This document shows, piece by piece, positions 46,217 to 57,154 of a stretch of 64,000 bases of DNA. How positions within the stretch are numbered: position 1 is the stretch's first letter; the number at the start of each line of letters is the position of its first letter. A model generated the notes under the pieces. The model was not told where the DNA came from. It saw only the letters and a list, made by a program, of their open reading frames with translations, and ran no database searches. Made by a program: the position numbers and the translations under genes. This stretch comes from Rehmannia glutinosa (taxonomy: Eukaryota; Streptophyta; Magnoliopsida; Lamiales; Orobanchaceae). The stretch covers positions 90,348,616-90,412,615 of the forward strand of contig CM071924.1 of NCBI GenBank assembly GCA_016081115.2. Reading direction: 5' to 3'.

Positions 46217-47756
46217 GATTTAATGTGGGGGTTTTTTCTGGCGGCAGCCCTGACGGGCCTTTTATCCGGAGCTTTTTTGATGGAAGGAATATCAGAATTT
46301 GCTCTTCTGTGAACAGCAAGGGCTTTCTGAGAGAAGTTTTCCTCAGGGTCCAAAGACTCAAGAGGGGAGAAAGAGTTGGGTTGAGGTTCCAACTCAGGAT
46401 TTTTAGGAGAGGAGCATACCCCTGAAGGACCAGGGAGATGAGAGACAATATTTTTGTCCGTGCCAGATTTAGCATGAGTGTTAAGAGATTTGTAGCTATT
46501 AGCATAGCAAACACTTTTGCCAGGAGACACATTCTGAGGGGATTGGGACTGTTTATTATCTATGGATTCAGAGGGAATAGACAGCTCATTTTTAGGGGAT
46601 TGGGACTGTTTATCAGCTATGGATTCAGATGGAATAGACAGCTCATTATTAGGAGATAATGGAGTATGAGAAACCTCCCAAGGAGAAGGACTTATGCCAG
46701 GGATGGGGTTGGGTGGAACCTCAACCAGAGGTTGTTCCACCCGATCAACACTAGGAGGTGGATTAGGGTGTTCTTGTGGGCGATTGGGTGGGTCGTCGGA
46801 CAGTCGGTCGAGCATTACCCCGAGAAAAGCGGGTTTCAACAATATGCTTAAAGTGAGAACAACCGGTCTGCAATATTGAGGATTGGATTCATACACCACT
46901 TTTTGTTCACATATTTTGGAATTAATTTTGAGAAAGATAGAGTCCTTACGAGGTAAAGTAAGATCAACTCCTATACAAACCCTAGCCATAGACAACTTAG
47001 TTTGCATAGCAGTAGTTTGATCAATTTGTATAGGTTGCCCAATCAACTTAGCAATAGCATAGAGAGCTTGTTTATCAAAGAGGTGAATGGGAAGACCAGG
47101 GAATTTAACCCAAATTGGGGCGATGGGAGATTCATGACGAACAGAGAATTGAGGACTCCATTTAAAAATACGCATCGCGATACCCTTAATAGACCAAACA
47201 GGTTTGAGCCACATTCTGTTAAAATCCACCGGATGATCAAATTTTAATAGGACATGTCTGAAATTGAGACTGCTGACCACAACATTACCTTTGAGCTTTA
47301 AGTCAAGTAACATTTGATTAATACTGTTAATTGGGGGCACTCCATGGGAAAACTTACCAACCAGAGCCAAGTTCCATTTTGCGGACCAATGATCGAAGCC
47401 GCCTCCAAAAATGTGAGGATCTCCTTCTCTCCTTCCTGTGAAATTGTTCCGACTGAATCCAGGATTGGAGAAAGTACTTTGGAATTTGGTGAGGCTATAT
47501 TCTCAGCTAAAGCATTAGCAAAGGATTTTGTTCCCAGATTTGGGGGATTATGCGGATTAGTAGGATGTTTAGGGGGTTGAGAACGGTTTAACGGAGAATT
47601 AGGTGCGGACAACGAGATAGGACCAATTGGGGAAAGTTTTTCCATAAGAGGATTCAAAATAGGTGAATTCATAACTCGAGATGCAGAATTAATCAAAGTA
47701 CCCTCTCGAAGGCTAGAAATCGGAGGAAACTCCTGAAGATCAGGTGGATCTGCCAT
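46213..47756 (-). pseudogene. LINE ORF1, DUF4283 type, frameshifted
   Basis: It starts MADPPDLQEF at 47756. The DUF4283 RNA-binding domain spans the frameshift near 47300-47370 and continues with RHVLLKFDHPVDFNRMW, WSPQF, IWVKFPGLPIHLF and ARVCIGVDL. The CCHC-like knuckle expected after NPQYC is scrambled by a small indel. The C-terminal half is Pro/Ser-rich with a tandem duplication of a 20-residue unit containing NELSIPSES. ORF1 protein would bind LINE RNA. The stop overlaps the ORF2 start in ATGA. Confidence 0.82.
46520..46655. repeat. 60-bp tandem duplication inside LINE ORF1
   Basis: The block with GGGGATTGGGACTGTTTAT and GGAATAGACAGCTCATT occurs twice in a row with few differences. It encodes the repeated NELSIPSES..KQSQSP unit. 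Confidence 0.85.
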
Positions 47757-48837
47757 ATCCGATGAGATTACCAAATATAGGTTACCAGCATACCTCAATC
47801 CACCGCCATAAATGTCGAAAACAATCGGAGGTGTAATCAACAAAATGAGGAGGAATCAAAAAGTAGAAGGTAAGAATCAAGGCCAATTCACCGAACGATC
47901 AAGCACAAAGTATGGAAGAAATTGACGGAAGAGCTCGCTGAAAAAATTCTCTCTCTAGAGCCTAATAAAAGTGAAAACTTGGGGGACTGTTATCGCAGAC
48001 AAACTTTCCTTAAATTGTGGGATTGATTTCTAACAGCTATATTCTTGATTTTAATTGTATTTTTTTTTTTGTAGATTTTCAATCCCCAAGAGGAGCCTAT
48101 GCTTGATCAATCATCTCCTATAAATAGAGGAAGTTTTGGAGCAACCAAGACAACACTTGAGATACAACACAACAAGATACATTCAAGCAAAGTGTTTAGC
48201 TCTTCATTGTTATTATTCTTGTTGTAATTTGCCTAGCTTATCACTTTCACATCTTGAGGTCTAGGCTTTCATTTCTTGATTACACTTGTACTCAAATTGT
48301 ATTATTCATTATTGAGTTGTAATCTTGATTTTGGTCATCATTCAATACAAGACATCCTTGTGAGTATTCTTGTGGAAAGAATACACTTGGGTGATCTAAG
48401 TGATAGGTGTTTCAAGAGTGTGGTACTCTTGAGGTGTTGAAGAATTTAGTATTATTCAAGATTGAAGATTGTGGTGATCTTCAAAGGTGCCGTTGAAGGA
48501 AGATTGTGGTAATCTTCATAGGGAGATTGTGGTAATCTCCAAAGGTGGTGTTGAAGAAGAGTGTGGTGCTCTTCAAGGTGTTGTAAGTTGAATTTGTATT
48601 AATTTTGGTAATTAATAAAATTCTTTTTCTTTTTCGAAATCCATCCCGGATATACTGGGGTGGTAGAGCACGTAGTCCCTAGGTGGGGTGAAGCTCTATA
48701 AATCGACGCGTGTTGTTTACATTTCGCACCTTTATTATTGTCTTGGCTTGTTTTGTTCGAAAAAGAGGGCATAACCGAAAAGATGGAGATAATCTATTCA
48801 ACCCCCCTCTAGATTATCGTAGCCGCTTGGACTTACA

Positions 48838-48852
48838 AGTGGTATCAGAGCC
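48838..48852 (+). other. Primer-binding site, initiator tRNA-Met type
   Basis: TGGTATCAGAGCC begins at 48840, two bases after the LTR ends in ACA. This is the standard copia primer. The same site recurs after LTR 2 at 55093. Confidence 0.88.
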
Positions 48853-48879
48853 AAACTCTTTGGTAATCTCGTTTCACAT

Positions 48880-49985
48880 CGCGAGTGAAGAGGAACGATC
48901 GTCGGCTACGAATGAAGCTCACCTTTCCGGCACCTCCACCACAAAGCCACCTCAATTTAATTCCAAAAATTTTACATTTTGGAAAGAAAGAATGGAATGT
49001 TATTTACAAGGTTGCGGGTTCGATATTTGGAACATCGTCATCAATGGAGAATCCATTCCAATGAAAGACACACCATACACCTCCAAAGCTCTCAAGGAGC
49101 TCAATGATGAAGAAAAGAAAATCATCTCCTTAAATGGTAAAGCTCTCAATATTTTATATTGTTCACTTACCAATTTGGAATATGATCTTATTGTAGGAAT
49201 TCGATCGCCTCATGAAGTTTGGCAAAAATTAGAAGTCATTCATGAAGTATATGAAAATGATAGGAGCAACTCAAAAGCATCTACTTCTCTAAGGGATACA
49301 AGGTCAAATCTAAGAAACAAGCCTTTTACAACATCCAACTATGAAGTAGTTGAACAATGTTTTATGGCCATCGAAGAAGAAAACGAGGTATGTCTTAAAC
49401 CCTCTACTTCCTATAATATTGTTATACAAAATGATTATAGTGATTTGCAAAATGATTTTGATGACCTTCAAAATGAATTCCAAAGTTTTACTTGTTAAGT
49501 ACAAACATTTGAAAAGGGAATTCAATGTTTTGAAAAATGATAAGGATAGTTTATTTACTTCCTATGAATCACTATCATGTGCTCACACCACCACACATGA
49601 TAAGGTTAGAAACCTTGAAAAAAAAGAAAATAGTACTCTTGTTGAGGATATTAATTGCATGAAAAAGGATTTATCAAAATCCAACTGAGTAAGATAAAAT
49701 GACCAAGATTGTTGATAGTTGTGATAAATTGAAACAAGGACTTGATCATAAGCCTAGTATTGTTAATTATGTGAAAAGAAATCAAGTACCTATGCATGTT
49801 GGTCATTATGCTCCTAAAATTGTTACTTGTTTTTATTGCGGTAAAAATGGTCATACGGTAAATACTTGTCGGGCTAAAAATAGCTCTAATTATTTGTGGA
49901 GACCTAAAAGTCTCAAGACTAATCCCAAAGGACCCAAGCACTTGAGGGTACCACAAAACAATGTTATATTAGGTACCCGGTGAAA
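48880..49985 (+). pseudogene. copia-type gag remnant
   Basis: The frame carries FNSKNFTFWKERMECYLQ, NGKALNILYCSLT and SPHEVWQKLEVIHE, the copia gag (UBN2-type) pattern. A CX2CX4HX4C knuckle CFYCGKNGHTVNTC lies near 49831-49872. There is no in-frame start between the primer site and the conserved part. Frameshifts occur near 49490 and 49690, and there is a run of DLQND-type repeats at about 49435-49480. Protease and polymerase domains are absent downstream. Confidence 0.72.
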
Positions 49986-51007
49986 TAACAATCGAAGAAA
50001 ATTCATACCGCCAAGGAGACATCAAATGACCATCTCGTTTAATCAAATGAGAAGACATCACCAAAATGAATTTCCAAGAGATATAAATTATCAACAATGG
50101 GAACTGCACAACCCATGGAAATGGCGAAATTGGTAAACTGTATCTCCCTATGTAAATATGCATTTTATTTTTATTGCATTTTTTTTTGTGTCTAAATTGC
50201 AAAATGAGTTTTCATAATTTTAATATTAAGGTCTTCAATATATATTTGTGTTTTTAAAATCCTTTGAAAATGAGACCTTACATGTTGTTTTTAAACTTTT
50301 TTATCTCTTATGGATTTCTATAGCATAAGCATTTTATTGTGATATCTCTTATTGCTTGGCCTACATTTGTGCTATTATATCTTATGCAAAATTTGTTTAA
50401 AGTATTGTGTAGGATATATATCTATTATTCATTGGTCATCGTCTATTACTTCATCTAAGAGATTCTTAAACCATCGAGGTATGTTTATTCGTATTATTCT
50501 TAGAACTCGATATTTTGTTCATGTTTTGTTTATGCACTTATCTTTCAAAACTATTTCATTTCATCCCCTTTAGTGCCACTAAATGACTTTGTGATTTTTC
50601 TCAAAAGGGCACTACTCGTAAAATCTTGTTTTTCTCGAATATATGTTTTCTCGAAACTCGTATATGTTGGATTTAGTCCATAATTATATTTTTGCAAAGT
50701 TTTAAAACTTTTGGGGTGAAAAATCGATTTTTTTTGAAAATTCTAAAAAATGAAAATTGCACTGGGACGGTCAAGATAGGGCCGACCGGTCGCATCCGAC
50801 GTCGACGGTCGCACCCTATCTCGACCGGTCGCCCAGGCCAATTTTTTGGGTTATAACGTGTTTGTTCTTCATTTTCAAACAGAACACAAAAATCCCCAAA
50901 CCCTCGTTCAGCAGCGCCTCATCCCCTTTTTCTATAATCTTCATTTCTTCATCAAATTTTGTGATTCTTGTTGCTAATCCACTCCGTTTTTCAAGAATCT
51001 TACAAAT
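49986..51007. other. Spacer between gag and the second ORF
   Basis: AT-rich without coding motifs. At 50757-50835 it carries GACCGGTCG and GTCGACGGTCG palindromes like those in the LTRs, followed by a CCAATTTTTTGGG block and CAAACAGAACAC, also LTR-like. This could be a second promoter region for the following ORF. Confidence 0.4.
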
Positions 51008-52261
51008 ATGGCACCACCAAGAAATTCCACCGGTCAAAATCCCACTTCCAAGCGAAGAAAGGGCGGAGAGGGTTCATCGAGAAATCGGCAAGAGGAAGCC
51101 GAACAACGGAATATTCGAGCTACCCAAAGGAATGTAGCTCAAGAACGTGATGATATTCAAAATCCTATACTCTCCAATCCTCAAGTTGTCGAACTCCGCG
51201 GGACGATTTCATTCAAAAATTGCCGTTGGGCAAAAAGTAAGAAATCTTTTATACCTCTAGCTCCTCGCTCTACTAATGTTTTAGATTTTATCAACAAATA
51301 TGCGGAGTGGTACTATGAAAATTTGAACATGGGTGCAAAATCGATAGCTCGCATTTAAAATTTGTCGATTTAATTTATTTTCAAATGAGTGTCCTACTAT
51401 TAGAGGATTTTTTGAAGAGCAATGATGGATGTACTTGTGGGAGCACCCTTATGTTTTATATGATGATGATGTGATTCTACATTTTTATGCCAATATGTGG
51501 GTTGAATATGATGCTCAAAGGAAGCCTCTTGCGTTGAATTCGTTTGTAAGGGTCGTCATTTTAGATGGACTCCTAATGACATTTGTCGACTTTTACATGT
51601 GCGAGAAGGTGGTTGGGATTATTTTGCTTGTTCAATTTGGAATGATGATATGTTGGGTGTTTCTATGGAAGAGGTTAAGACCTATTTGGGTGTTTGGCCA
51701 AAATATTCGTTATTGGTCATGACTCTTGAGCACAGGATTATTTCAATTATTGTCACCTACTGTATCTGGGGTAAAGCGGGCAAAATGCCTAGCAATATGG
51801 ATTACTTTTTAACTTATAAGATTGCTAGAAGGGAACCGCTTAATTTTGGCGCAATACTCATTCAATGCTTAATTGAGTATATCACACAAGGAAATAAGAA
51901 GTTTGTCATGGGCAATTGGATTTGCAAACTTCTTATACAATCGGGGCTACCTTCTTCGGAATGTAATTCAGAGGTGTTTCAAAATGATTTTAACATTGAC
52001 AACATCTCACAAATGGTCCACATGCGCAATAATATGGATATCCGCCCAACTAAAACGGCTAAAGGAAGAGGGCAAGGTTCTACATCCGAAAATCCAAACG
52101 ACTTCTTCAATGATGCCGAGACTGAAAGATTGGCGGCAGGGGACGGATCAAACAATCTGAAGGGTAATATCGGTGCTCAACCGTCTAGGAGTTACACTCA
52201 AGCCGAATTTGATGAACTTAGAGCATATCATGAGGCTAATATGAGGCTTTGGAGCAAATGA
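51008..52261 (+). pseudogene. ORF resembling plant 'putative transposon protein' (PF20167-like), disrupted
   Basis: It starts MAPPRNSTGQNPTSKRRKGG, a basic Ser/Arg-rich N-terminus. Then come EWYYENLNMG, HFYANMWVEYDAQRKPLALNSFVR, and in another frame YLGVWPKYSLLVMTLEHRII and KFVMGNWICKLL. The tail is ETERLAAG and then a polar stretch. The order (FYAN..., VR..., then a helix-rich C-terminal part) recalls the plant transposon-protein domain often carried by LTR elements in place of or beside pol. There are at least two frame breaks (near 51360 and 51600). Function unknown in general. The family assignment is from memory of the motif pattern and needs a profile search. Confidence 0.5.
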
Positions 52262-53598
52262 CCTCAAAAATGCAAAAATCAATCGGCAAATTGAAGAAGT
52301 TCATTAAAGAACTCATCCCCAACACATGTTTTTCTTCCGATGAAGAATGATGATTCTATCTTGCTTTTCTTCTTATGTCATTTAATTTTCTTGTAATGTA
52401 CTTGATTTGTATAATTTTCTTATTCTAATGACATTTGCTTGTTGTTTGTTGAAGGGATAAAATAGCAAGTATGAAAGTGGTTTTTAGTTTATCTTGATTA
52501 TGGTATTGGAGTATTTGATGGTAAAAATATTCTATTTGGCATTGTTTGATAATTAGCATGAAGTACTTGATGGTAAAAGTGCTTCTTTTAAAAGATTTTG
52601 TGATGCCTCAGTCATTTTGTTTAGATAGATAATTTGGGACATTTGTAATGTCTTATATGCATTGCTTGATGATGTGAGCTACTTGATGGTTCTTTAAAAT
52701 TTTGCTTGATGGCATTCGTAATGCCTTGATCTTTTTGGCTAAAATTATCTCAATTTGATCGAACCCTTGAGAATTTACTTTGTTGGGCCTTTTATTTGTT
52801 GGATATATGTTGAAAAATTTGCTTTTGGTGATGGTATGAAAAACTTGGCTTAATATCTTTTACAAGGGCTATATACACCTTCTTTTATTTTTAACGCCCG
52901 TCAAGTGTTCGATTAAATGTTTCAATGAAAACTTCAACTTCTACATGAATCTCTTGCTTTCAATTGTCTTAAATACTTATTGAGATCATGTTTTGGCAAA
53001 TAAAACGAGCTTATGGATTTTTCATGATACATTTCTCTCATTTCTTCGGATTCTAAGCCTAATTTTTTCAATGATTGATAAATCATATCTTTGACGCACT
53101 TTGATATATTTGTATGATGTTTTTATCATCCTAACATTATTTTTTATGATTCCAAATGGGGAGAAACAGGAAATTGGCTCGTTAGCTCAAAGAAGCTAAT
53201 AAAAGTTCGATACAAATGCTATAAGCTACGACTTCTTAAAGCCACAAGTTGTGGACTATACTTAGTCAAATTGTTGTTTGATGAACTTATATACTTGTCT
53301 AATGGTGTTTTGTTGACAGGGGGAGCTTATAAGCTCTTGTACTTAAGTACAATATGTAAAAGCTAAGCTTTTAGCTTGTGGTTGATTATTTGAACATTAC
53401 TCTTGATGTGCTTGTTGATAGGGGGAGCTTGTGCTTATTCTTGAATATATCCACTCCCTTATTTGGTTGCTTATGTATTTTGGAAATTCTAGTCGCTTCT
53501 AAACGGTTAGATGTTTTTACCGGAAAATCGTTTTTAAAATTATCCTCCTAATATTTCTAAAAATTGTTTTGGTTTGTAATCATCAAAAAGGGGGAGAT
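52262..53598. other. 3' interior of the LTR element
   Basis: AT-rich with repeated GATGGTAAAA and TTGATGGT words (about 52515-52700). Two GGGGGAGCTT blocks (53320 and 53421) resemble polypurine tracts. The true tract AAAAAGGGGGAGA lies just before LTR 2. Confidence 0.5.
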
Positions 53599-55090
53599 TG
53601 TTTGATACATGTTTTTATCTTAATTTTGATGATTTTATTTTACACCAAAACAATGTTTTTAATTGTTGTCCAAATACTCCTAAATGATTTAAAATGTTTT
53701 TACTATTTATTCGAAGTATTTCTTCAAGTTTTATTTTAGATAAAATTGGACAACACTTTTAATGATTTTTTTTAATATGTCCTCACATCAAAACAAGGTT
53801 CCTAAATGTTGTCTAAATATTTCCGATCGGTTTAAAATGTTTTTACTAAATTTTCTGAGTATTTCTTGAGGTTTATTTTCGACAAAAATTGGACAACATT
53901 TGCCTCGAGGTCAACCGGGTCGCCCTATAGGGCAACCCGTACTGAAGATGAATTTTGAAACAAAAAATGAGACGGAAAAGTATTTGGCCGGTCAACCAGG
54001 TGTCGACCAGGGTGTCGGCCAGTGGCGTCGGCCGTCGACACCTCGCTCGTCGGCCGTGCACTGGGAGCTTAGTTTTGAAACAGAACCCCCGCTTGTTATT
54101 TTTGAGTTGTGCGATTGGCTAAAGTGGGGACGACCAGGGCCGAACCCTATGTCGATCGGTCGCCCGTGTTAATTGTTGATATGTTCATTCCAAACTCTAT
54201 TTTCGGCGACGGTCGCCTCTCAAGTTTGACAAAGAAAATCGACCGTTGTGCAGCAGACAAACTTTCCTTAAATTGTGGGATTGATTTCTAACAAACTAAA
54301 TTCTTGATTTTAATTGTATTTTTTGTAGATTTTCAATCCCCAAGAGGAGCCTATGCTTGATCAATCATCTCCTATAAATAGAGGAAGTTTTGGAGCAACC
54401 AAGACAACACTTGAGATACAACACAACAAGATACATTCAAGAAAAGTGTTTAGCTCTTCATTGTTATTATTCTTGTTGTAATTTGCCTAGCTTATCACTT
54501 TCACATCTTGAGGTCTAGACTTTCATTTCTTGATTACACTTGCACTCAAATTGTATTATTCATTATTGGATTGTAATCTTGATTTTGGTCATCATTCAAC
54601 ACAAGACATCCTTGTGAGTATTCTTGTGGAAAGAATACACTGGGTGATCTAGGTGATAGGTATTTCAAGAGTGTGGTACTCTTGAGCTGTTGAAGAATTT
54701 GGTATTCTTCAAGATTGAAGATTGTGGTGATCTTCAAAGGTGCGGTTGAAGGAAGATTGTGGTAATCTTCATAGGGAGATTGTGGTAATCTCCAAAGGTG
54801 GTGTTGAAGAAGAGTGGGGTGCTCTTCAAGGTGTTGTAAGTTGAATTTGTATTAATTTTGGTAATTAATAAAATTCTTTTTCTTTTTCAAAACCCATCCC
54901 GGATATACTAGGGTGGTAGAGCACTTAGTCCCTAGGTGGGGTGAAGCTCTATAAATCGACGCGTGTTGTTTACATTCCGCACCTTTATTATTGTCTTGGC
55001 TTGTTTTGTTCGAAAAAGAGGGCATAACCGAAAAAATGGAGATAATCTATTCAACCCCCCTCTATATTATCGTAGCCGCTTGGACTTACA
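53599..55090 (+). repeat. Second LTR of the gag-only element
   Basis: It matches the 5' LTR without the LINE, which shows the empty LINE target at 54250-54270. Unusually, it is followed by the primer site and leader bases of an element interior. Confidence 0.88.
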
Positions 55091-55426
55091 AGTGGTATCA
55101 GAGCCAAACTCTTTGGTAATCTCGTTTCATGAGCCAAGAGAGTAGCATCAGGATTGCACTTCTGGACAATCGAGAGACCTGTGAGAACATCAAGGCTAAT
55201 GAATGATTACATATGTTGGAGGATTAGCCCGGCGACGGTAAAAAATTGAAAACTGTATTACTGTCTGCTCTTACAAATGCAACCAAAAGGAGAGAAAATG
55301 AACATCACGTCAAAAAACTTCATGAGCGGCGTAATAGATCCGGCGGCGGAGGAATGGCGGCAGAGGAGCGATGGATAGTCCCAATTGAGGTAGCAGGGGA
55401 TTTGGGTGGATATGAATAGCTGGGAG

Positions 55427-55720
55427 CAGTGTTGTAAAAATCGGCCTAGGCCGATCCGATTTTGCTAAAATCGCTTGAAAAAATCGGTCAGGCGAAAAAT
55501 CGGGCTAGTTGCCCACCTACCGGGCTAGGCTGCCAGAAATCGAGCCTAGGCGGTCAAATAAATCGGGCTTAGGCGCCCGCCTAGACGGGCTAGGCGGCCT
55601 TGGCGGAAAAAAATCGGCCAAAAAATAGTAAAAGTTAAAAAAAAAAAAGAGAGAAAAATAATGATATTTCTAGGCGCTCGTCCACCGCCTAACGAGCGCC
55701 TAGCGATTTCTGCAACCTTG
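55427..55720 (+). mobile_element. hAT-like MITE, CAGTGTTG family (copy 3)
   Basis: CAGTGTTGTAAAAATCGG and CGATTTCTGCAACCTTG ends. The flanks GCTGGGAG (55419) and GTTGGGAG (55721) match at 7 of 8. The interior is GC-rich with GGGCTAGG/GCGCCTAG words. It sits in the right arm of E5. Confidence 0.75.
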
Positions 55721-55956
55721 GTTGGGAGTGGAGAGGTGGTAAGGTTGTCGGGTCGGTTAGGATGTGGGCCAGAGTGGGAGATAGAGTAAGGGAAATATTA
55801 TGTAATTGTGTAATTACAATGCTACCCTTTTCAGGTTTAAAATAAATTAAAAATAATTATTAAATTGGATAAATCCCAACCATCTAAAATTACAGATTTG
55901 TGGTCAGAATTAGTCCACACTGTTTCACTCTAATTATCCGGTCTCATTTGATCTTA

Positions 55957-55959
<3 letters not shown>

Positions 55960-55990
<31 letters not shown>
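55960..55990. repeat. (TA)n tract between E5 and E6
   Basis: A pure TA run shared by the ends of two neighbouring elements. Confidence 0.85.
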
Positions 55991-55993
<3 letters not shown>

Positions 55994-57154
55994 AGAGGGT
56001 TATATGAGACCACTTCATAAGGTAAGTCCATAGGGACCAATCCTAGCCATATATCTAATGTTTTCAAGTGGTCATTGCGATTTAAGAGGCAAAATTACAA
56101 ATTACAAGCTAGTTAATTAAACACAGGGGGTAAATTAGTCATCCTCTCAAAGCAATATTCATGGGATTCACGTATTCATGGGATTCACGCAATCCTTCCA
56201 AATCTCAAAACAAAATCACGTAACAATCCTCCTCCTTCTTCTTCCTCCTTCTTTCTTCAATGCACTTTTGTGAGAAATTCTTCATCTTTCTTCTTCAACA
56301 CATTACTGTGGGTGAAAAAAGTTGCAAACAATTCGCCCGTAGTTGCTAAAACTTGGCTCTGATTCGAATGTTGCTTATGAAGATGTAATTTGTTGCTTGT
56401 ATAGATGTGTCATGGTGCTTTTAGATATATTAACTACATAAGCAAGTCATGAGCAAGAAATTCATACTACATAAGCAATAAGTCTATACTACATAAGCAA
56501 CGAATATATACTACGTATGCACCACTTAATACATTAACTACATAAGCAAGTCATAAGCAACAACCCCATATTACATAAGCAACAAGCATATACTACACAA
56601 GCAACGAATATACACTATGTATGCACTACAATTGCATTAACTACATAAGAAGTCATAAGCAACAACCCCATATTACATAAGCAAAGCTTTATACTACACA
56701 AGCAACGAATATACACTATGTATGCACCACAATTGCATTAACTACATAAGCAAGTCATAAGCAACAAACTCATACTACATAAGCAAAACAAGTCTATACT
56801 ACATAAGCAACGAATATACACTACACATGCATCACAGATACATTAACTGCATAAGCAAGTCATAAGCAACAATCCTATACTACATAAGCAAAGAGAAATT
56901 TTTTTGAAACTCGAAAACTGGAGAGAGAGTGTGTGCGTGAAAAGTGGGTGAAATCACGTGAAAGAGGGAATGAAATCTTAATAATCGATTCTAAAGTGCC
57001 AAATTACCACCCTACCTTTTTAATTCTTTGAAAAAACAAAAAAATAAACATAAAAAAGCCCTAAAAATCTGGACCACCCAAAATTGTTGATCTATGGTTA
57101 GGATGTGTCCCCATGGACTCACCCCAAGTAGGAGAACCTATTTGATCCATATCC
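55991..57154 (+). mobile_element. (TA)n-flanked element E6
   Basis: It starts GGGAGAGGGTTATATGAGACC and ends CCTATTTGATCCATATCC, with TA tracts on both sides. About 500 bases of the interior (56400-56890) are degenerate TACATAAGCAACAA words in near-tandem. It is the same family as E3 in the opposite orientation. No coding capacity. Confidence 0.62.

Larger units (their letters stand above)
41941..47994 (-). mobile_element. L1-type LINE, near full length, inserted in the LTR
   Basis: The target duplication GCAGACAAACTTTCCTT lies at 41925-41941 and 47995-48011, identical on both sides. The minus-strand element begins GATAACAGTCCCCCAAG at 47994 and ends in an A-run (T-run at 41941). It carries ORF1 (DUF4283 type) and ORF2 (endonuclease, reverse transcriptase, RNase H) over about 6.05 kb, the usual size for plant L1. 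Both ORFs have frameshifts, so this copy is dead. The 5' end appears complete. Confidence 0.93.
41318..48837 (+). repeat. 5' LTR, interrupted by a LINE
   Basis: The LTR parts are 41318-41941 and 47995-48837, matching 53599-55090 throughout. The GC-rich part carries several copies of CGACCGGTCG-like palindromes. Confidence 0.85.
41318..55128 (+). mobile_element. LTR retrotransposon with gag but no pol, plus an extra ORF
   Basis: LTR 1 is 41318-48837 (about 1.45 kb without the LINE inside it) and LTR 2 is 53599-55090. Both run TGTTTGATAC...CTTACA. The primer site TGGTATCAGAGCC (48840) fits initiator tRNA-Met, as in copia elements. A polypurine tract in AAAAAGGGGGAGA precedes LTR 2. The interior holds a copia-like gag remnant with a zinc knuckle and a second, unrelated ORF, but no reverse transcriptase. 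After LTR 2 the primer site and about 25 further bases are repeated (55091-55128), where a normal element would end. I found no target duplication. Confidence 0.8.
40224..55959 (+). mobile_element. (TA)n-flanked element E5, split by an LTR retrotransposon
   Basis: It starts GGGGGAGGATACAATGAGACC after a TA tract and ends GGTCTCATTTGATCTTATTC before another. These are imperfect inverted ends like those of E1 and E2. The arms are 40224-41317 and 55129-55959. The left arm has TTGTATACTTAAC / AAGTATACAACAAA word arrays (about 40490-41130), with a direct repeat of TGTGGGGACC..AGAATCACG blocks (40571-40900). An LTR element fills the middle and a hAT-like MITE (55427-55720) sits in the right arm. 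Confidence 0.6.

Noticed and set aside
48840..48852. tRNA gene fragment
   Set aside because: TGGTATCAGAGCC is a retrotransposon primer site complementary to a tRNA end, not a tRNA gene. No complete cloverleaf was found anywhere in the window.
50352..50573. 73-codon frame between gag and the second ORF
   Set aside because: It is AT-rich with no motif and is not part of the gag or the following ORF.
56400..56890. CRISPR-like array of repeated words
   Set aside because: The words are degenerate with irregular spacing, there are no conserved repeats with unique spacers, and the DNA is plant nuclear.
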